Shown here in pieces: positions 24,392 through 35,926 of a stretch of 64,000 nt of DNA. The translations under genes were made by a program, and so were the position numbers. The stretch comes from Peltaster fructicola (Eukaryota > Ascomycota > Dothideomycetes), in NCBI GenBank assembly GCA_001592805.2, contig CP051142.1:2666001-2730000 (forward strand). Reading direction: 5' to 3'. Under the pieces are notes generated by a model, which worked only from the letters and a program-made list of their open reading frames with translations, did not search any database and had not been told where the DNA came from. The number at the start of each line of letters is the position of its first letter. Within the stretch, counting starts at the first letter, position 1.

Positions 24392-25336
24392 CTACATTTT
24401 CGATTCTCTTCCAGTCTTGACGCCTGTCACCGGCTCACCCATGAGCAAGAAGTCAGGGTATAAGAACCCGCCCATGTTACTGCCTGATGTTCGCCATTGT
24501 CCGCCGTCCACGACCAAGACGCTCGCATTGACGAATGATCCTGCTTCAGAGAAGAGATATACTGTTGCGTCGGCTATCTCTTTGATCTCGCCCCATCTAC
24601 CAACAGGCACGCCCTTCTTCATACGCTCTTGTCCCTCTTCGTCCACTTTTGCTAACCTTTCCATACCCTCTGTGCCGGAGATGGGCCCGGGTGTGATTAC
24701 GTTCGACGTCACGCCATATGGCGAGTATTCGAGCGCTGTTGAGAAGGCGATCTGATCCACTGCTGATTTCGCAGCGGAGACATGTGCTTGTAACGGCATG
24801 CCAGTGTAGTGGAACGATGCTGAGATGAAGATCATCCTGCCTCCCGTGCCGGTAGGTTGTGCCTTGCCTGTGTTCTTGTGTTTCCTCGCGCTATCAACGA
24901 GATATGGTACGACCGCCTTCGCAGTGTTGAAACTGCCCAGCGCATCGATGTCCATCACACTCTTGAAGGCGTTTGCACTGAGCTGGTTCATCGGCGCCAG
25001 GAAGTTTCCAGCAGCACCTGCAATCGCAAAGTCCAGACTGCCCAGCTCTGTTGCACACTTCTCTGCTGCCGATGCCAATGCCTTTGCGTCTCTTACGTCG
25101 ACTGGTGCGAAACCAATCACCTTTGCGCCGGGTCGTGCTGTGGCGATATCCTTGGCCATTCGTTCGGTCTTCTCAACGTTGCGGCCGATGATGCATGCAT
25201 TACCTCCAAGGGCAACAAACGCGCGTACTTGTGCACTGCAGATCGTACCGGCACCGCCTGTACAGAAGAGAACCTTACCATCGAACAGGCCATCGCGCCA
25301 GACCGGGCTGAGATACCGCTCTCGTGGGACTGGCAT
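24392..25336 (-). CDS. SPS19: Peroxisomal 2,4-dienoyl-CoA reductase (SDR)
   Basis: This 314 aa short-chain dehydrogenase/reductase is likely the auxiliary beta-oxidation enzyme that reduces 2,4-dienoyl-CoA with NADPH. The cofactor motif TGGAGTI lies at residues 26-32, NADPH-type IGRN follows, then AIAGAAGNFLAPMNQLS, and the dienoyl-CoA-reductase hallmark ITPGPISGTEGMERL. The active-site lysine is in SAAKSAVDQ. The C-terminus is SKM, a plausible PTS1 peroxisomal signal. The start is ATG 25336 (MPVPRERYLSP); upstream in-frame sequence has no ATG. The gene converges on the Gly/Ser-rich gene, with 74 bp between stops as read. Long frames on the opposite strand are shadows. Confidence 0.88.
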   Translation of the reverse strand: MPVPRERYLSPVWRDGLFDGKVLFCTGGAGTICSAQVRAFVALGGNACIIGRNVEKTERMAKDIATARPGAKVIGFAPVDVRDAKALASAAEKCATELGSLDFAIAGAAGNFLAPMNQLSANAFKSVMDIDALGSFNTAKAVVPYLVDSARKHKNTGKAQPTGTGGRMIFISASFHYTGMPLQAHVSAAKSAVDQIAFSTALEYSPYGVTSNVITPGPISGTEGMERLAKVDEEGQERMKKGVPVGRWGEIKEIADATVYLFSEAGSFVNASVLVVDGGQWRTSGSNMGGFLYPDFLLMGEPVTGVKTGRESKM

Positions 25337-26126
25337 GCCGGTCTTTGTGCGAGAAAGCTGGTGATATTCAGAGTGTTTGGCACTGCAGTAGGTGCTGTTT
25401 CGAGTACACAATGAAGTAAGAGCGGACCGACTGGGTATGAGAGTCAGGATCTCAATCAAGCATACAATGTATGAAGTTCATCCCGAGGCTCTGATCGGCA
25501 AATGAAGCATGGCTTTCTGAACATTCTTAGTCACCATCGCCCGTCAGACGAGGTGACGTCTTTCCTCGTACATACGCTGAAACAATATTCATTGATAGCA
25601 GGGCTGGTCAATTGCTGCATGTCCGTAGACATGACGCAGTGCGAGTGCGAGCGATCTAGTCAAGCCATACCGAACTCAATGCGGGAGCTCAGCGTGCAGC
25701 ACTCCAAGCATCGTATTCTTGGCGCGGTATTGGGTAGTGTTCGGGACAGGTATCCCGCTGCCCATAACGAAGGATACTAGATTCTCATGGCCTACGCACA
25801 AATGTCTGCTGTTGCCCAGGCAAGGACGTCGTTGTAAGCCATATTGCTGTCTTGCAGCCCTACTTAATACCATCTCCTCCCAAGTGTCAATGATGTACAG
25901 TCGGTATGCCCAGATAGGCAATCCCGCTCGCCGAGCTGCGAGTCATGTGGAGATAGTCGACATGAACCGGCTTGTTTGTCGATGACATGCATAGCTACAA
26001 CCACTGACGGGCAAGCAAGTCATCCCACAGATCCAACGACACGATCAAGGTCGCATACTCATCAAGGCCACTGGGACAGCATCATCGAACAAATCGTATC
26101 ATAACTGCAAGACGTTCAACACAGCC
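25337..26126. promoter_or_regulatory. Divergent spacer, SPS19-like / ATG33
   Basis: This 0.8 kb lies between divergent genes. Short frames only. I could not recognise an oleate-response or other named element by eye. Confidence 0.35.
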
Positions 26127-26648
26127 ATGCCTTCGGCCATTGTTCTGTGCAAGTTCGTAGGCACGATCTCACTCGGTCTGCTCACCGTAAGTGAATGATG
26201 GAAGCATCGACATAGATCTGATCTTCGGATCTAGGGCGTATCATACACTCTCTCGACACAGTCGTTGCCTGCACTTCTGACTCTTGAATCCGCCCGACCG
26301 GCAGCATACACACTTAGCCAAACCATCCGACTCGCCAACCTCCATCTTCAGACACTTAGTGCTGTATCAGCTCTAGCACTGGGTTCGGCATTCTTGCTGT
26401 CACCGCCTCGCGTACGTCACCCATATCTGCTGTGGACAGCACTCATCGCGAGCGCAAGCGGCGGAATGAGTCTCACAAGCGATCAGCTGCTCAAGCAGTG
26501 GGTGGCCAAGGAAGACGTCGAAGACGTGAATGGGGAGATTGTTGAGAAGAAGGCACGAGACCAGCAGCGATTCGAGTTCGTCAAGACAGGTGTCAGCGCA
26601 CTCGCCTTCACAATGACTGTCATCGGCATTTGGGGTGAAGGAGCATAG
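26127..26648 (+). CDS. ATG33: Atg33-like mitophagy protein
   Basis: This small membrane protein (157 aa) matches Atg33, a mitochondrial outer-membrane protein needed for efficient mitophagy in yeast. Exons are 26127-26186 and 26235-26648, with a 48 bp intron (gtaagt...tag) in phase 0. The joined N-terminus reads KFVGTISLGLLTGVSYTLST, the middle contains RHPYLLW (yeast Atg33 has RHPYLLY), and the end is VIGIWGEGA (yeast VIGVYGEG). Hydrophobic segments lie at about 8-25, 60-75, 80-100 and 138-154. The protein is shorter than yeast Atg33 (197 aa) in the loop before the last helix. Identity rests on these motifs and the topology. Confidence 0.75.
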
Positions 26649-27287
26649 ATGAGGATGCTCCAGGTGTGCTACACGTTGCAAAATGAGCCTTTAAGTCACC
26701 GTTGAAGGTCTGGCTGCGTCGGTGTGGTGGCATAATGACGAGGAAATGGTATGACATGGTATGATCCCCAACTCAGTCCTTGATGAAGCGTTTTGTACAA
26801 GTTCTTGAAGAGCATTCATTCTCTCCGATCTCAAGACCATCTTCCTTGAGCGAGTGACAGCGCTATCATAGTCGTCTTTGCGCTGGAGAAGAAGCCCAGG
26901 CGAGGACTGCACGATGAGCTCTACTTTGCTGGCCATCAGACTCGACCGTATAATGTGATGATAGTGCTGAGCTCTTACCAAGTTGACGGTATTTACGAGA
27001 TATCGCATGCATCGAAGCACCGACTGTGTACGCAATCTACATGTACGAGATGATGCTGCTCCACCAATGATGCCATTGATCTCTAGCTTGAGTGCATACT
27101 GTAAGACTATAGACCACGCGAGCATTGAGGCTGAGTTGGCTGTTTGAGAACGTCAAAGCCTCAGTAGCCACCATTCTTCCTCTTCCACATTCACATCAAT
27201 TCTTGCAGAAACAGTCTTTGAGCCGTGTCGTCCTTGCGTATCCTCCATTCCCTTATTCTCGGCCTCAATCGACAAACCTGCGCAGTC
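26649..27287. other. ATG33-coronin spacer
   Basis: This 640 bp holds the ATG33 3' UTR and the coronin promoter. A 144-codon frame on the minus strand (26691-27125) has no ATG at its start and no family features, so I do not call it a gene. Confidence 0.35.
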
Positions 27288-29138
27288 ATGGCAGGCCGGT
27301 TTGTACGTTCATCGAAATACCGTGAGCTCCATCAGCACTCAATCTTGACCAGCCACTGACATTAACTTCCAGGACATGTCTTTGGGCAGACGACACGACG
27401 TGAGCAATGCTACGACAACTTGCGCATCTCCAAGAACGCGTGGGACACCAACCTTGTGAAAGCAAATCCGAAATACTTGGCGGTCAACTGGGAAGCCAGT
27501 GGTGGAGGCGCATTCGCTGTCATACCTGTGGAAGAGCGTGGAAAAGCACCTGAGCAGATCCCTCTGTTTCGAGGACACACCGCCGCTGTCCTGGACACAG
27601 ACTGGAGTCCTTTCAACGACGACCTGATCGCGAGTGGCAGTGATGATGGCAAGGTCTTCCTGTGGAAAGTCCCGGAGAACTTCACGCTGCACACAGATGC
27701 TGAGGAGATAGAGGATGTGAAGCCTGTGGGTAAGCTCAGCGGCCACTCGAGGTAGGGAGCATGCAGGTAAAGAATACACTGAGAAATACTTACGACGTAT
27801 AGGAAGGTTGGCCATGTGCTCTTCAATCCAGCAGCAGAGAACATTCTAGCTTCCAGCTCGGGCGACTACACAATCAAACTCTGGGACCTCGAAGACGGAC
27901 AGTCGAAGCTGACTCTCAAGCACAATGACATAGTCCAATCTCTCTCGTGGAGCGCCGATGGCAGCATGCTCGTCACAACTTGCAGAGACAAGAAACTACG
28001 ATTCTGGGATGTGCGACAACAGAAGGCTGCACATGAGGTAGCAGGTCACTCTGGTGCCAAGAACTCCCGAGTCGTATGGCTCGGAGAGCATGATCGAGTA
28101 GCCACTACGGGTTTCAGCAAGATGAGCGACCGTCAGCTCGGTCTGTGGGACTTACGCAATCCTAGCGCACCTGTCGGAGGAGACTTCACATTTCTCGACT
28201 CGATCAGTGGTGTATGTATGCCCTTCTGGGACGACGGCTGCCAGATGCTGTATCTTGCAGGCAAAGGAGATGGCAACATTCGATACTACGAATACGAGAA
28301 TGACAAGTTTGAGCCGCTTTCAGAGCACAAATCATCAGATCCACAGCGAGGTATAGCTTTCCTGCCAAAGCGCGGCGTCAACACACATACGAACGAAGTG
28401 ATGCGAGCATACAAGACCATCAACGATCAGTACATCGAGCCAATCTCCTTCATTGTTCCTCGACGGTCTGAGAACTTCCAAGACGATATCTATCCACCTG
28501 CTACAGGCTCGAAGCCAGCAGTGTCGAGCAGTGAATGGCTCAGTGGAAAGACTGCATACCCTGCCAAGGTGTCTATGGAGGATCTGTTCGATGGTCAAGA
28601 ACCAAAGGAGATCGCCTCTGAGCCTCGATCGACCGCTACTCGGTCTGCACCTGAGCCTGCGCCAGCTCCGTCGCCAGTTGCTAAGCTACCAGAGTCAAAG
28701 GCTGAACCTACGCCTGTGGTGCGAGCAGCGCCCAGTATGAAGACACATGAGCAATCGCTATCCAGCATCGCATCGAAGTTCACCACCGATGATGCAGAAG
28801 ACGACGAAGACGCCAGCTCGTTCGAAGAGATCGCCAAGCCTGTTGAACGACCGTCAAGGCAGGCAACTGACCCAACACCGACCACATCTGCACCTCCACC
28901 TCAACCTGCCGAAGAGTTCAGTGGAGAGACTGTGACAACACCTGTGACCACTAGCAAGCCTGTGAGCGAGCTCACGAAGAGTTCCGAGGCAGCACAACCG
29001 GCCACCTCAAGTATAGCGGGTGCAGCTGGAGGTTTAAAGGGAGTACTCGACGAGATTCGAGGCTTGCTAAAGGAGCAAGCCAAAGCAATAGAGCTGCTGA
29101 CACAAGAAGTCGCTGATTTGAAGGGAGCACAAAGATGA
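27288..29138 (+). CDS. CRN1: Coronin
   Basis: Coronin binds F-actin and regulates the Arp2/3 complex at cortical actin patches. Exons are 27288-27321, 27373-27751 and 27803-29138, giving 582 aa; introns have gtgagc and gtaggg donors. The N-terminus MAGRFVRSSKYRHVFGQ and QCYDNLRISKNAWD are coronin signatures. The WD40 beta-propeller includes LFRGHTAAVLDTDWSPF, IASGSDDGKVFLW and ASSSGDYTIKLWDL, followed by the coronin C-terminal extension (QYIEPISFIVPRRSENFQDDIYPP). A Pro/Ala/Ser/Thr-rich linker leads to a C-terminal coiled coil (LDEIRGLLKEQAKAIELLTQ) that trimerises in the family. It lies 118 bp from a convergent membrane-protein gene. Confidence 0.95.
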
Positions 29139-29256
29139 ATTGCGGACCAATGCAACCTAATGCTTGGAAAGACTACTACTTTTCGTGTCGTCTACATAAA
29201 AGCGCTACGAAGAGAGAAGATGTAACGAGCCTCGTCGTTTGTGATTCTTTTGCGTT

Positions 29257-29931
29257 CTATCCCTCTATCTTTCTTGCTGACCTGAGCTTGTTGGCTTTTG
29301 ACCTCGCGATCACTGCTTCAACCACAGCAAACGTGGCGACCAAGAAGCTCAGAATGAATAATGGGATCAGGTTGATTTGCCATGCTTCCATGATCTGCAA
29401 ATTGTTGACAATGTCCAGCTGTTCTGAGGCTGGTCTGATGTACAGTTCAGCGAGGAGCTCGGAGAACCACGTCCTAGGCGTATATGCTGTGGTGTATGTG
29501 CTGGAGCCATTTGCGGCCAGCTGGTTTCTGGCCATATGTTCCAGCACGTAGGTGTAGATGAGAGCAGCAAGCGTGAGTGCCGTACTGCAAAGAGTGAACA
29601 GCAGCCACAAGTGATAGACAATCTTGCTGCTTGTACTAGATGCGAAGCTCTGACGTTTACGAAGGGTGAGGGCCGCTATGCCTAGCACACCGATGAGCAC
29701 GAAGATTATAGCACCGACGGCGATGTTCAGGTAAACATGGTTGCGCCAAAGGATGTGTGGTAAGAATGGCCAGTAGCGTAAATAGGTTGGTCCGCCGTAA
29801 TTGATATAAGTCAACTGGCTTGGGTGGTTGTTAAGCCATGCTATAGTAGCGGCAACCAATCCAATTTCTGCTGCTGCGTCGAGCGTGAGCACGACTACTG
29901 TGATCCAGAGGATAATAGTGAGTGCTCCCAT
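29257..29931 (-). CDS. Four-helix membrane protein, unknown
   Basis: This is an intronless 224 aa integral membrane protein of a family I do not recognise. Predicted hydrophobic helices are at about residues 3-33, 67-90, 103-128 and 186-208. A loop of about 55 residues between helices 3 and 4 carries an N-glycosylation sequon (NGSS) and aromatic residues. The C-terminus is basic (ARSKANKLRSARKIEG), suggesting it is cytosolic. The ATG at 29931 begins directly with the first helix. Ascomycete proteins of this plan are common and uncharacterised. Confidence 0.65.
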   Translation of the reverse strand: MGALTIILWITVVVLTLDAAAEIGLVAATIAWLNNHPSQLTYINYGGPTYLRYWPFLPHILWRNHVYLNIAVGAIIFVLIGVLGIAALTLRKRQSFASSTSSKIVYHLWLLFTLCSTALTLAALIYTYVLEHMARNQLAANGSSTYTTAYTPRTWFSELLAELYIRPASEQLDIVNNLQIMEAWQINLIPLFILSFLVATFAVVEAVIARSKANKLRSARKIEG

Positions 29932-30529
29932 GATTCCCGGGTGGGTATTGCTTTGAAGAAACCGACACGAAGCTGATATCTCTCGCGAACAGAACTCGAG
30001 TCTTATACAGAGGAAGACTCCGCGGTCACAGCATCGCTACATGACCTCACAGTCTTGGCTGCAGGCACGATGGATGCCCTACAGCAATACACTTCAGCGT
30101 AGAGTGTTGTCGTCTGAGCCATATGGTTTTGCAGATTGAAGCCAAGAGCAATGATCGACGACATTGGACCTATAAGAAGACTAGCGAATCGACGTATCGA
30201 CTCCAATCGGCTTGGCGGTTGTCATCAATGGACGTCCGCGGGAGATCACCAGAAGTCAAAGGACTTGTACCTCGTATAAAGGGGCTGTGAAGCGGGCTCT
30301 AGCAGCGACGTTGCTGGGAATGATGGTGACAGATGGTCCAGCAAATCAGTCGCTTTCGACACCATGCGTCCTCACAACAGCGAGAGGCCATGTCGAAGAA
30401 GATCTCGATCGTTGAGATCAGGGCAATGTTGCATCGAGGAGCCTTGAGCACCATCCTGAATCACCAGATAGACATGGTCTCTGTCGATATTGTCACAAGC
30501 CTTGGCTGCTGTATTGGAGATCGACTGTA
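29932..30529. other. Spacer
   Basis: This 600 bp holds the promoter of the membrane-protein gene and the TAH18 3' end. Only short frames are present; nothing is identifiable. Confidence 0.35.
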
Positions 30530-32513
30530 TCACCAGGTCTCTTGCTTGTAGCGTCCTGTCTTCTCCATCTCATCAAGGTATGCTTCAGCTTGATTCTGCG
30601 TCAAAGACGTAGTTGCCAGCGCATCCGCCAATGCTGCGCGAACGCCTTTGGGCATATTGCCAGAAGAACCGCAGACGTAGACCTTGCCGCCACGGTCCAA
30701 CAGACTTGATGCAACTGATGCTGCATGTATGCGAATTTGGTCTTGGACATATTGCCTGGACTGCTTTGGATCGCGAGAGAAAGCAGCGTGGAATCGTAAG
30801 CCTTCAACTTCCGCCAACTGCTGCCACTCGTCATGGAAGAAGTAATCAGCACTACTGCTGCGGCAGCCAAAGAACAGCATATCGTCCTGAAGACGCTTAC
30901 CAATCGCGCTCGAAGAGAATGCATGTGCCCATCGCAATCGTTGTTGGACCATGGCTCGCATTGGTGCAATCCCGGTACCAGGTCCTATCATGACCACAGG
31001 GTGATTCAGTTCGTTAGGCTGCACATCTAGATACCCGGGTTGCAACTGGATACGTATCTGCTGACCAGCTTGAAGGCACAGCATGTAGCGGGTACATACT
31101 CCATACCGTCGGCGCCACTTGATGATAGGACTCGGTGGGTCGACGATAGCAACAAGAAGCTCCACTCTGGTGCGTCCTAGGTCATCCTTCGTATGATCGC
31201 CGCCGCTAGCAATACTGAATTGCCTACCTCGCATGACGGGCAATGTTGAGAGAGCGTACTGCCAGGGTATCTTTACTGTTGTGAAGTCCATCATGACCTC
31301 GAGGATTGTGCGTTTAGGCCTTGTGGTGTAGTCCCACAGCTCGTCGATCAGTTCAGGATTCGCCAGCTCGAGTAGTCGCTCTTTCTGGTATGCTTGATCG
31401 TCATCAGCGTCGCCAGCAAAGTTCGCCAATGTTGCGAAAAACGATCGACGTGGGATTGCCATGATGTCCAGAGCGTTCTCGAGGAGCCACCTCATCGTGA
31501 CAGGCGTACCTGCCAAGTCGAAGTGTCGCAACGGTGACTGAGAAGTCAGTATCGTCTCATCACTTGTACGTGCTTTGAGTTCAAGAGGTGCATCGGCAAT
31601 GTCGTCCCAGTGCATCAGATTGATGAAGTTCTGCACGTCCTCGGGAAAGTTCTTCGGGTACACCACAGCAACAGCACCCGGACCATAGTTGTATTCCTCG
31701 GCAACACGCAGGTCGAATAGTCTGACGTCTTGGAAATGGTCTGCAGTGGTTACGCGCACATTGTCTACAACGTCAGCTGCAAAGCCACCTCGAATTGGCA
31801 AAAGCGCTGTCGAGGGATGCTCAAGCACATCCTGTACAGCGCCAAACGAGCTAGAATTATGCCCGAGTTCAAGCTTGAAGCTGGGCTCAATGAAAAGTCC
31901 TTCCGATAGAGGTTGCTGACCATCTGGTAGTGGGAAAGCTGTCAGCAGGCTGGTTTTCAGTCGGACCACCCATTCTCGAAAGCCTGCGGAATGTCCTTCT
32001 GGATGCTGCTCGTTGCCTTCTCCACGCTCGCAGTAGCATGCCGCACCCAGCTGCAGCATTCGACCATGCAACATGCGATGTGCTACATTGTATCGTGGGT
32101 ACGAACTGTCGCCAAGACCGAATGACGTGAACCGCACCTTTCGAAGGACTCCTGGCTTCAGCACACTTGATCGCAGGGCTCTCCATAGTGTACGCGCATT
32201 TTGAGGAAATTCGCCTTGCCCTGTCGTCGAAACCACGAATATGATTGTTGTGAACTTCAGCAGATCTCGAAGCTGGACCGAGTCGAGGTCAAGAATGACA
32301 ATTTCGAAATGGAGCCTGCTCATTAGCCGTCCGATCTCATCGGCGACATCTTGACTATTGCCAGTCTCAGAGCCATACAAGATCAGCGCTGTCCTTGCCG
32401 GTCTGTTTGCTGTATGAGTACATTGGTCGATGGCTCAGTGGCGCTGTCTAGCACACATACCTCGATCGAGCGCTCACCGTGGATGCGACATCGGCTTCAT
32501 CGCGCTCTGGCAT
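30530..32513 (-). CDS. TAH18: NADPH-dependent diflavin reductase Tah18
   Basis: Tah18 (NDOR1) passes electrons from NADPH through FAD and FMN to Dre2 for cytosolic iron-sulfur protein assembly. The main exon is 32402-30530. The short first exon is either 32513-32461 (start MPERDEADVAST, gtatgt donor, 641 aa) or 32500-32478 (start MKPMSHPR, gtgagc donor, 631 aa); both join in frame to PARTALILYGSETGN. The flavodoxin domain has LYGSETGNSQDVADEIG and VVSTTGQGEFPQNA. The FAD domain has RQFSIAS, and the NADPH domain has MIGPGTGIAPMRA, FFGCRSSSADY and VYVCGSSGNMPKGV. The order FMN-FAD-NADPH and the length exclude simple ferredoxin reductases; P450 reductase would carry an N-terminal membrane anchor, absent here. 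Confidence 0.92.
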
Positions 32514-33016
32514 GCCACGCAGTGACTCAACAAGCAGCAGGCACTCCCAGTCTTATGTCGGTGGCAAAGTGGAAAAGTCGACACACGTGCCTGGCGTTTG
32601 AAGCTATCGCATTGCTCGCGTGCTTGCCGATTGATTGGTCGAAGTTACCCTTGTGGCTCGAGCCAGGGTATTGCTTGGCAAGTGAAGCAGCTTCAAAATT
32701 GTCTCGAGCGTGGTCCCCTTTACTTCTCCCTTCTAGCCTCTAGCACTTGTTCAATCAACACGTAAACCTCTACACAAGCTCGTCAACTATCTAGGCATCT
32801 TGGGCACGTAGCTACCCAAAATCCTTGCAACCTCCACCTCGTCAAGTTTCCTGTCCAACACAATCCTCGAAAAAGGGCGGCGACGCACCCGAACCAAAAA
32901 TACACACTAGCTCTGCTCAGTAGACAGGCACATCATAGACACTAGTCGCGGTCATCACAAGGACAAAATACACACTCTAAAGACATCAGAAAATCCACAG
33001 ACCACATCTAGCAAGC
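32514..33016. promoter_or_regulatory. Divergent promoter, TAH18 / RRM protein
   Basis: This 500 bp lies between divergent starts. The right half is CA-rich, as in highly expressed fungal genes. No named site was identified. Confidence 0.35.
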
Positions 33017-34163
33017 ATGTCTGTCGAGGCCGTCACTTCATCTTTGGCAAACACCACCCTCAACGAGCCAAGCGCAACCGCTGAGGGCGCCAGTGTTGGC
33101 GCTGGAGGCGACAAGCCTATCAACGCCTCACAGAATGATGCAGTCCTTGCCAGTGCTGCAGAGGGACGACGATTGTACATCGGAAACCTCGCATATGCGA
33201 CCACTGAAGGAGAGTTGAAGGAATTCTTCAAGGACTACCTTGTGTACGCCATGCTACTGCCACGTTTCTTCAGAAGCAATTGCTGACCTCTTCGTCTAGT
33301 GAGACCACCTCCATCCCGACTAACCCACGCACAACTCGACCAGTCGGCTATGCATTCGTCGATGTCTCAACCGCATCCGAAGCCGAGCGTGCCATCCAGG
33401 ACCTCAACGGAAAGAGCATTCTCGATCGTAAGGTTTCTGTACAGCTTGCTCGCAAACCAGAGCCAGCTGCTGAGGGTGTCGCAGCTGAGGGTAAAGAGGG
33501 AGAGGCACGTCGTCGACCATCACAGCGTGGTCGTGGTCGTGGACGTGGACGTGGTGGACGTGCTGCTCGTGGTGGACGAGGCGTGAGTTGAGATGATACA
33601 TGATGCATAGGAATGATACTGACTTTGCGCAGGGCAAGACCGGCGTCAACGACGAAGTCGAGGGCGAGGAGCCAACCAACGTTCCCAGCCAGGTGCTTCC
33701 ACTGACTGACGTTACAAACGAATCAGCCACAGCAGAGAAGGGTGCAGAGGCCGAAGGCAAGAAGAACGGCGCTGCACGCAAGCAGCGTGGCCCACCAGAG
33801 GATGGTGTGCCAAGCAAGACAAAGATCATGGTCGCCAACCTGCCATATGATCTTAGCGAAGAGAAGCTTCTGGAGATTTTCGCTGCCTACAACCCAACTT
33901 CCGCCAAGATCGCCCTACGACCAATTCCAAAGTTCATGGTTCGCAAGCTCGCAGCTCGTGGTGAGGCTCGCAAAGGTCGTGGATTCGGCTTCGTCACTCT
34001 GCCAAGCGAGGACGTCCAACAGAAGGTCTGCGCTGATATGAACGGCAAGGAGATCGAGGGCCGTGAGATCGCTGTCAAGGTCGCCATCGACACCCCAGGC
34101 AAGGAAGACGGTGAGCCAGAGGGCGAGGAGGTCAATGGTACCGCCGAGCCAGTGGCTGCATAA
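33017..34163 (+). CDS. RNA-binding protein with two RRMs and an RGG linker
   Basis: Exons are 33017-33243, 33300-33582 and 33633-34163 (346 aa). RRM1 has RNP2 LYIGNL (residues near 55) and RNP1 VGYAFVDV; intron 1 interrupts it. An Arg/Gly tract (RGRGRGRGRGGRAARGGRG) follows, split from the rest by intron 2. RRM2 has MVANLP and GRGFGFVTL. The termini are Ala/Glu-rich. The organisation (RRM-RGG-RRM) suggests a nuclear or cytoplasmic mRNA-binding protein, but I cannot name the ortholog. The RGG tract is a likely arginine-methylation target. Confidence 0.85.
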
Positions 34164-34471
34164 TTGCGACCGCATCAGATGAACTCAACTCATGAGCTGG
34201 CGCGCACGCGTTCGTCCAGCAATGACAAGTCCGTCCAGCAACGACAAGCCCATCCAGCCACTCATTCATCCTGGACCCGACAATCAATGAGGATTGCAGA
34301 AGCTAATACTGAATCGATCCGTGCATGCTTCACACCCGCATCGCCATATACGACTCCTGTCAAGCTAATGTGATATCTCAATAGCTGAGCTTCACTTCTA
34401 CCACATGTATTTCAATGTACTTGTAACGAAGTCGCGTGTTTTTTCATGACATACTGTAACCATGAGCCCGA
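34164..34471. other. Convergent spacer
   Basis: These 308 bp are the 3' regions of the RRM gene and twinfilin. It includes an imperfect direct repeat of about 20 bp around a CGTCCAGCAA(C/T)GACAAG core (34212-34250). Nothing else stands out. Confidence 0.45.
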
Positions 34472-35556
34472 TCATCGCTTACCTGGTCTTTTCGGCCGCG
34501 CAAATGTCTTCTGCGCAGGCTGTGGCCGCTCTTCTTCTGCTGTCTCTCCGCCCAGCATGTCTTCCGTGATTTCGCTTGGCTCGCTCGCTTCAAGACTCTT
34601 GGTAATAGTCAAGCCTGCATCCCTCTCTGCCACAATTTGTGTCCATCTCTTGCCAGTAGAATATATCATGCGCTCCTTGACCTTTGAGCTCGCTGGACAA
34701 GTGTAGATGAAGAATAGGTGCGGATCGTTAGCTGAAGCGTGCGAGTAGAAGCTGTAACGAGGCTCCGAGGCTGAGATCTTGCTGCTCAGGGCTGATGGAG
34801 ACACAGAAGAAGTTGTCGAGTCCAGTCGAAGGGTCTCGTCAGGTAGCTGATACTTCTACAAGAAGATCAGTTTTGGTCTACATGGTCGTCTCAAGCGTCA
34901 CTCACCAATTGCACCAATGTGCCAGGTCGGTCGAGTCCTTTCAATGCTTCGACCACACCCTCCTCCACCTTCACATCAAGCTTCTGACTGACGTGACCCC
35001 TTCGTGTACTTGTCCCTTGACTTTCAGCAGCTTCGGCTTCTTTAACTCCTCCCAACGCCGCCTCTTCTTCGGTGAGCGGCGCGTTGAGTTTACTGTGTGC
35101 TTCGTGCTTGGTCCATCCTTCAGCTGTCAGCTCACTCGTCTCTGTAGCGAACAATGTTTCTCTGAATCGCTCGATGCCCAGCTCTCGGACTAGGGCTAGA
35201 CGAGTGGATGCGAAGAGCATCTTTTGGCGCACAGGAGCTGCATTAGGCACGAACGTGACTGCTGCGTATCCATCTGACGCATCTGGGTCCAGCTTCAGTA
35301 GGATGTATGCTGCCTCTGTGGAGGATATATGCTGCTGGAGTGCATCGAGATCGTTCTTGAATGTAGACTGAAGCGGAACTGTGGTCAATGGCACAAGAGC
35401 TTCATTCTTGATGCTAGCGAGGAGTGCTCGCTTGGACGAGTCCGAGACAAAGCTGTTGAAGGCGCTGTGAAGCTCCTGTGATACTGGGTCGAGGTCAGTG
35501 ACGAGTTTTGCCGTTCAGAGAGAAAGGTAGAGAATACCTGTTATGCCAGACTGCAT
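34472..35556 (-). CDS. TWF1: Twinfilin
   Basis: Twinfilin is an actin-monomer-binding and filament-capping-associated protein with two ADF-homology domains. Exons are 35556-35538, 35483-34906 and 34855-34472 (326 aa). The first exon encodes only MQSGIT plus one base; the join gives MQSGITVSQELHSAFNSFVSDSS, the expected twinfilin start. ADF-H 1 follows (ALVPLTTVPLQSTFKNDLDAL... ending in FRETLFATETSELT), then a short linker, then ADF-H 2 with RYSFYSHASANDPHLFFIYTCP and MIYSTGKRW. The C-terminal KTFARPKRPGKR is the basic tail that binds capping protein and lipids in the family. Confidence 0.93.
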
Positions 35557-35926
35557 TGTGTATGTGTAGAGAGCGCGAGTGCCCACCACAGGCAAGCTTC
35601 ATCATGTTGTCGTCCAGTCGACGTCGACGTCACATCCACGTCCATGTTCGAGTGTCACACCTGCACTACTTCTTCCACACTCCAATCTCACATTAGTCGG
35701 GATAGTCAATGCTCTTGAGACCGTAGCTACATTGCTCACAGGTTAGTGGTCCATCAGCACAAATAAAGACCCGGTGCATGATCCGCTAGTCCTGCTCAAC
35801 TCCGCTCTGAGTGCCGTACATTAAACCAGCACCGTCCTGCTGTCAAGCCAAGGTAACGTGAACACCAACTTGTACTTTGCTGTTGTCCATAGACACCCTC
35901 ACTAGGAAGTCAAGGCGAGACACAGC
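35557..35926. promoter_or_regulatory. Divergent promoter, TWF1 / lactonase-like
   Basis: This 370 bp lies between divergent starts; a short frame at 35508-35696 is not convincing. No named site was identified. Confidence 0.35.

Noticed and set aside
24825-25414. Two long plus-strand frames antisense to the SDR gene
   Set aside because: They are shadows of a confidently identified dehydrogenase.
26691-27125. 144-codon minus-strand frame between ATG33 and coronin
   Set aside because: No recognisable domain, and its first codon is not ATG; likely chance.
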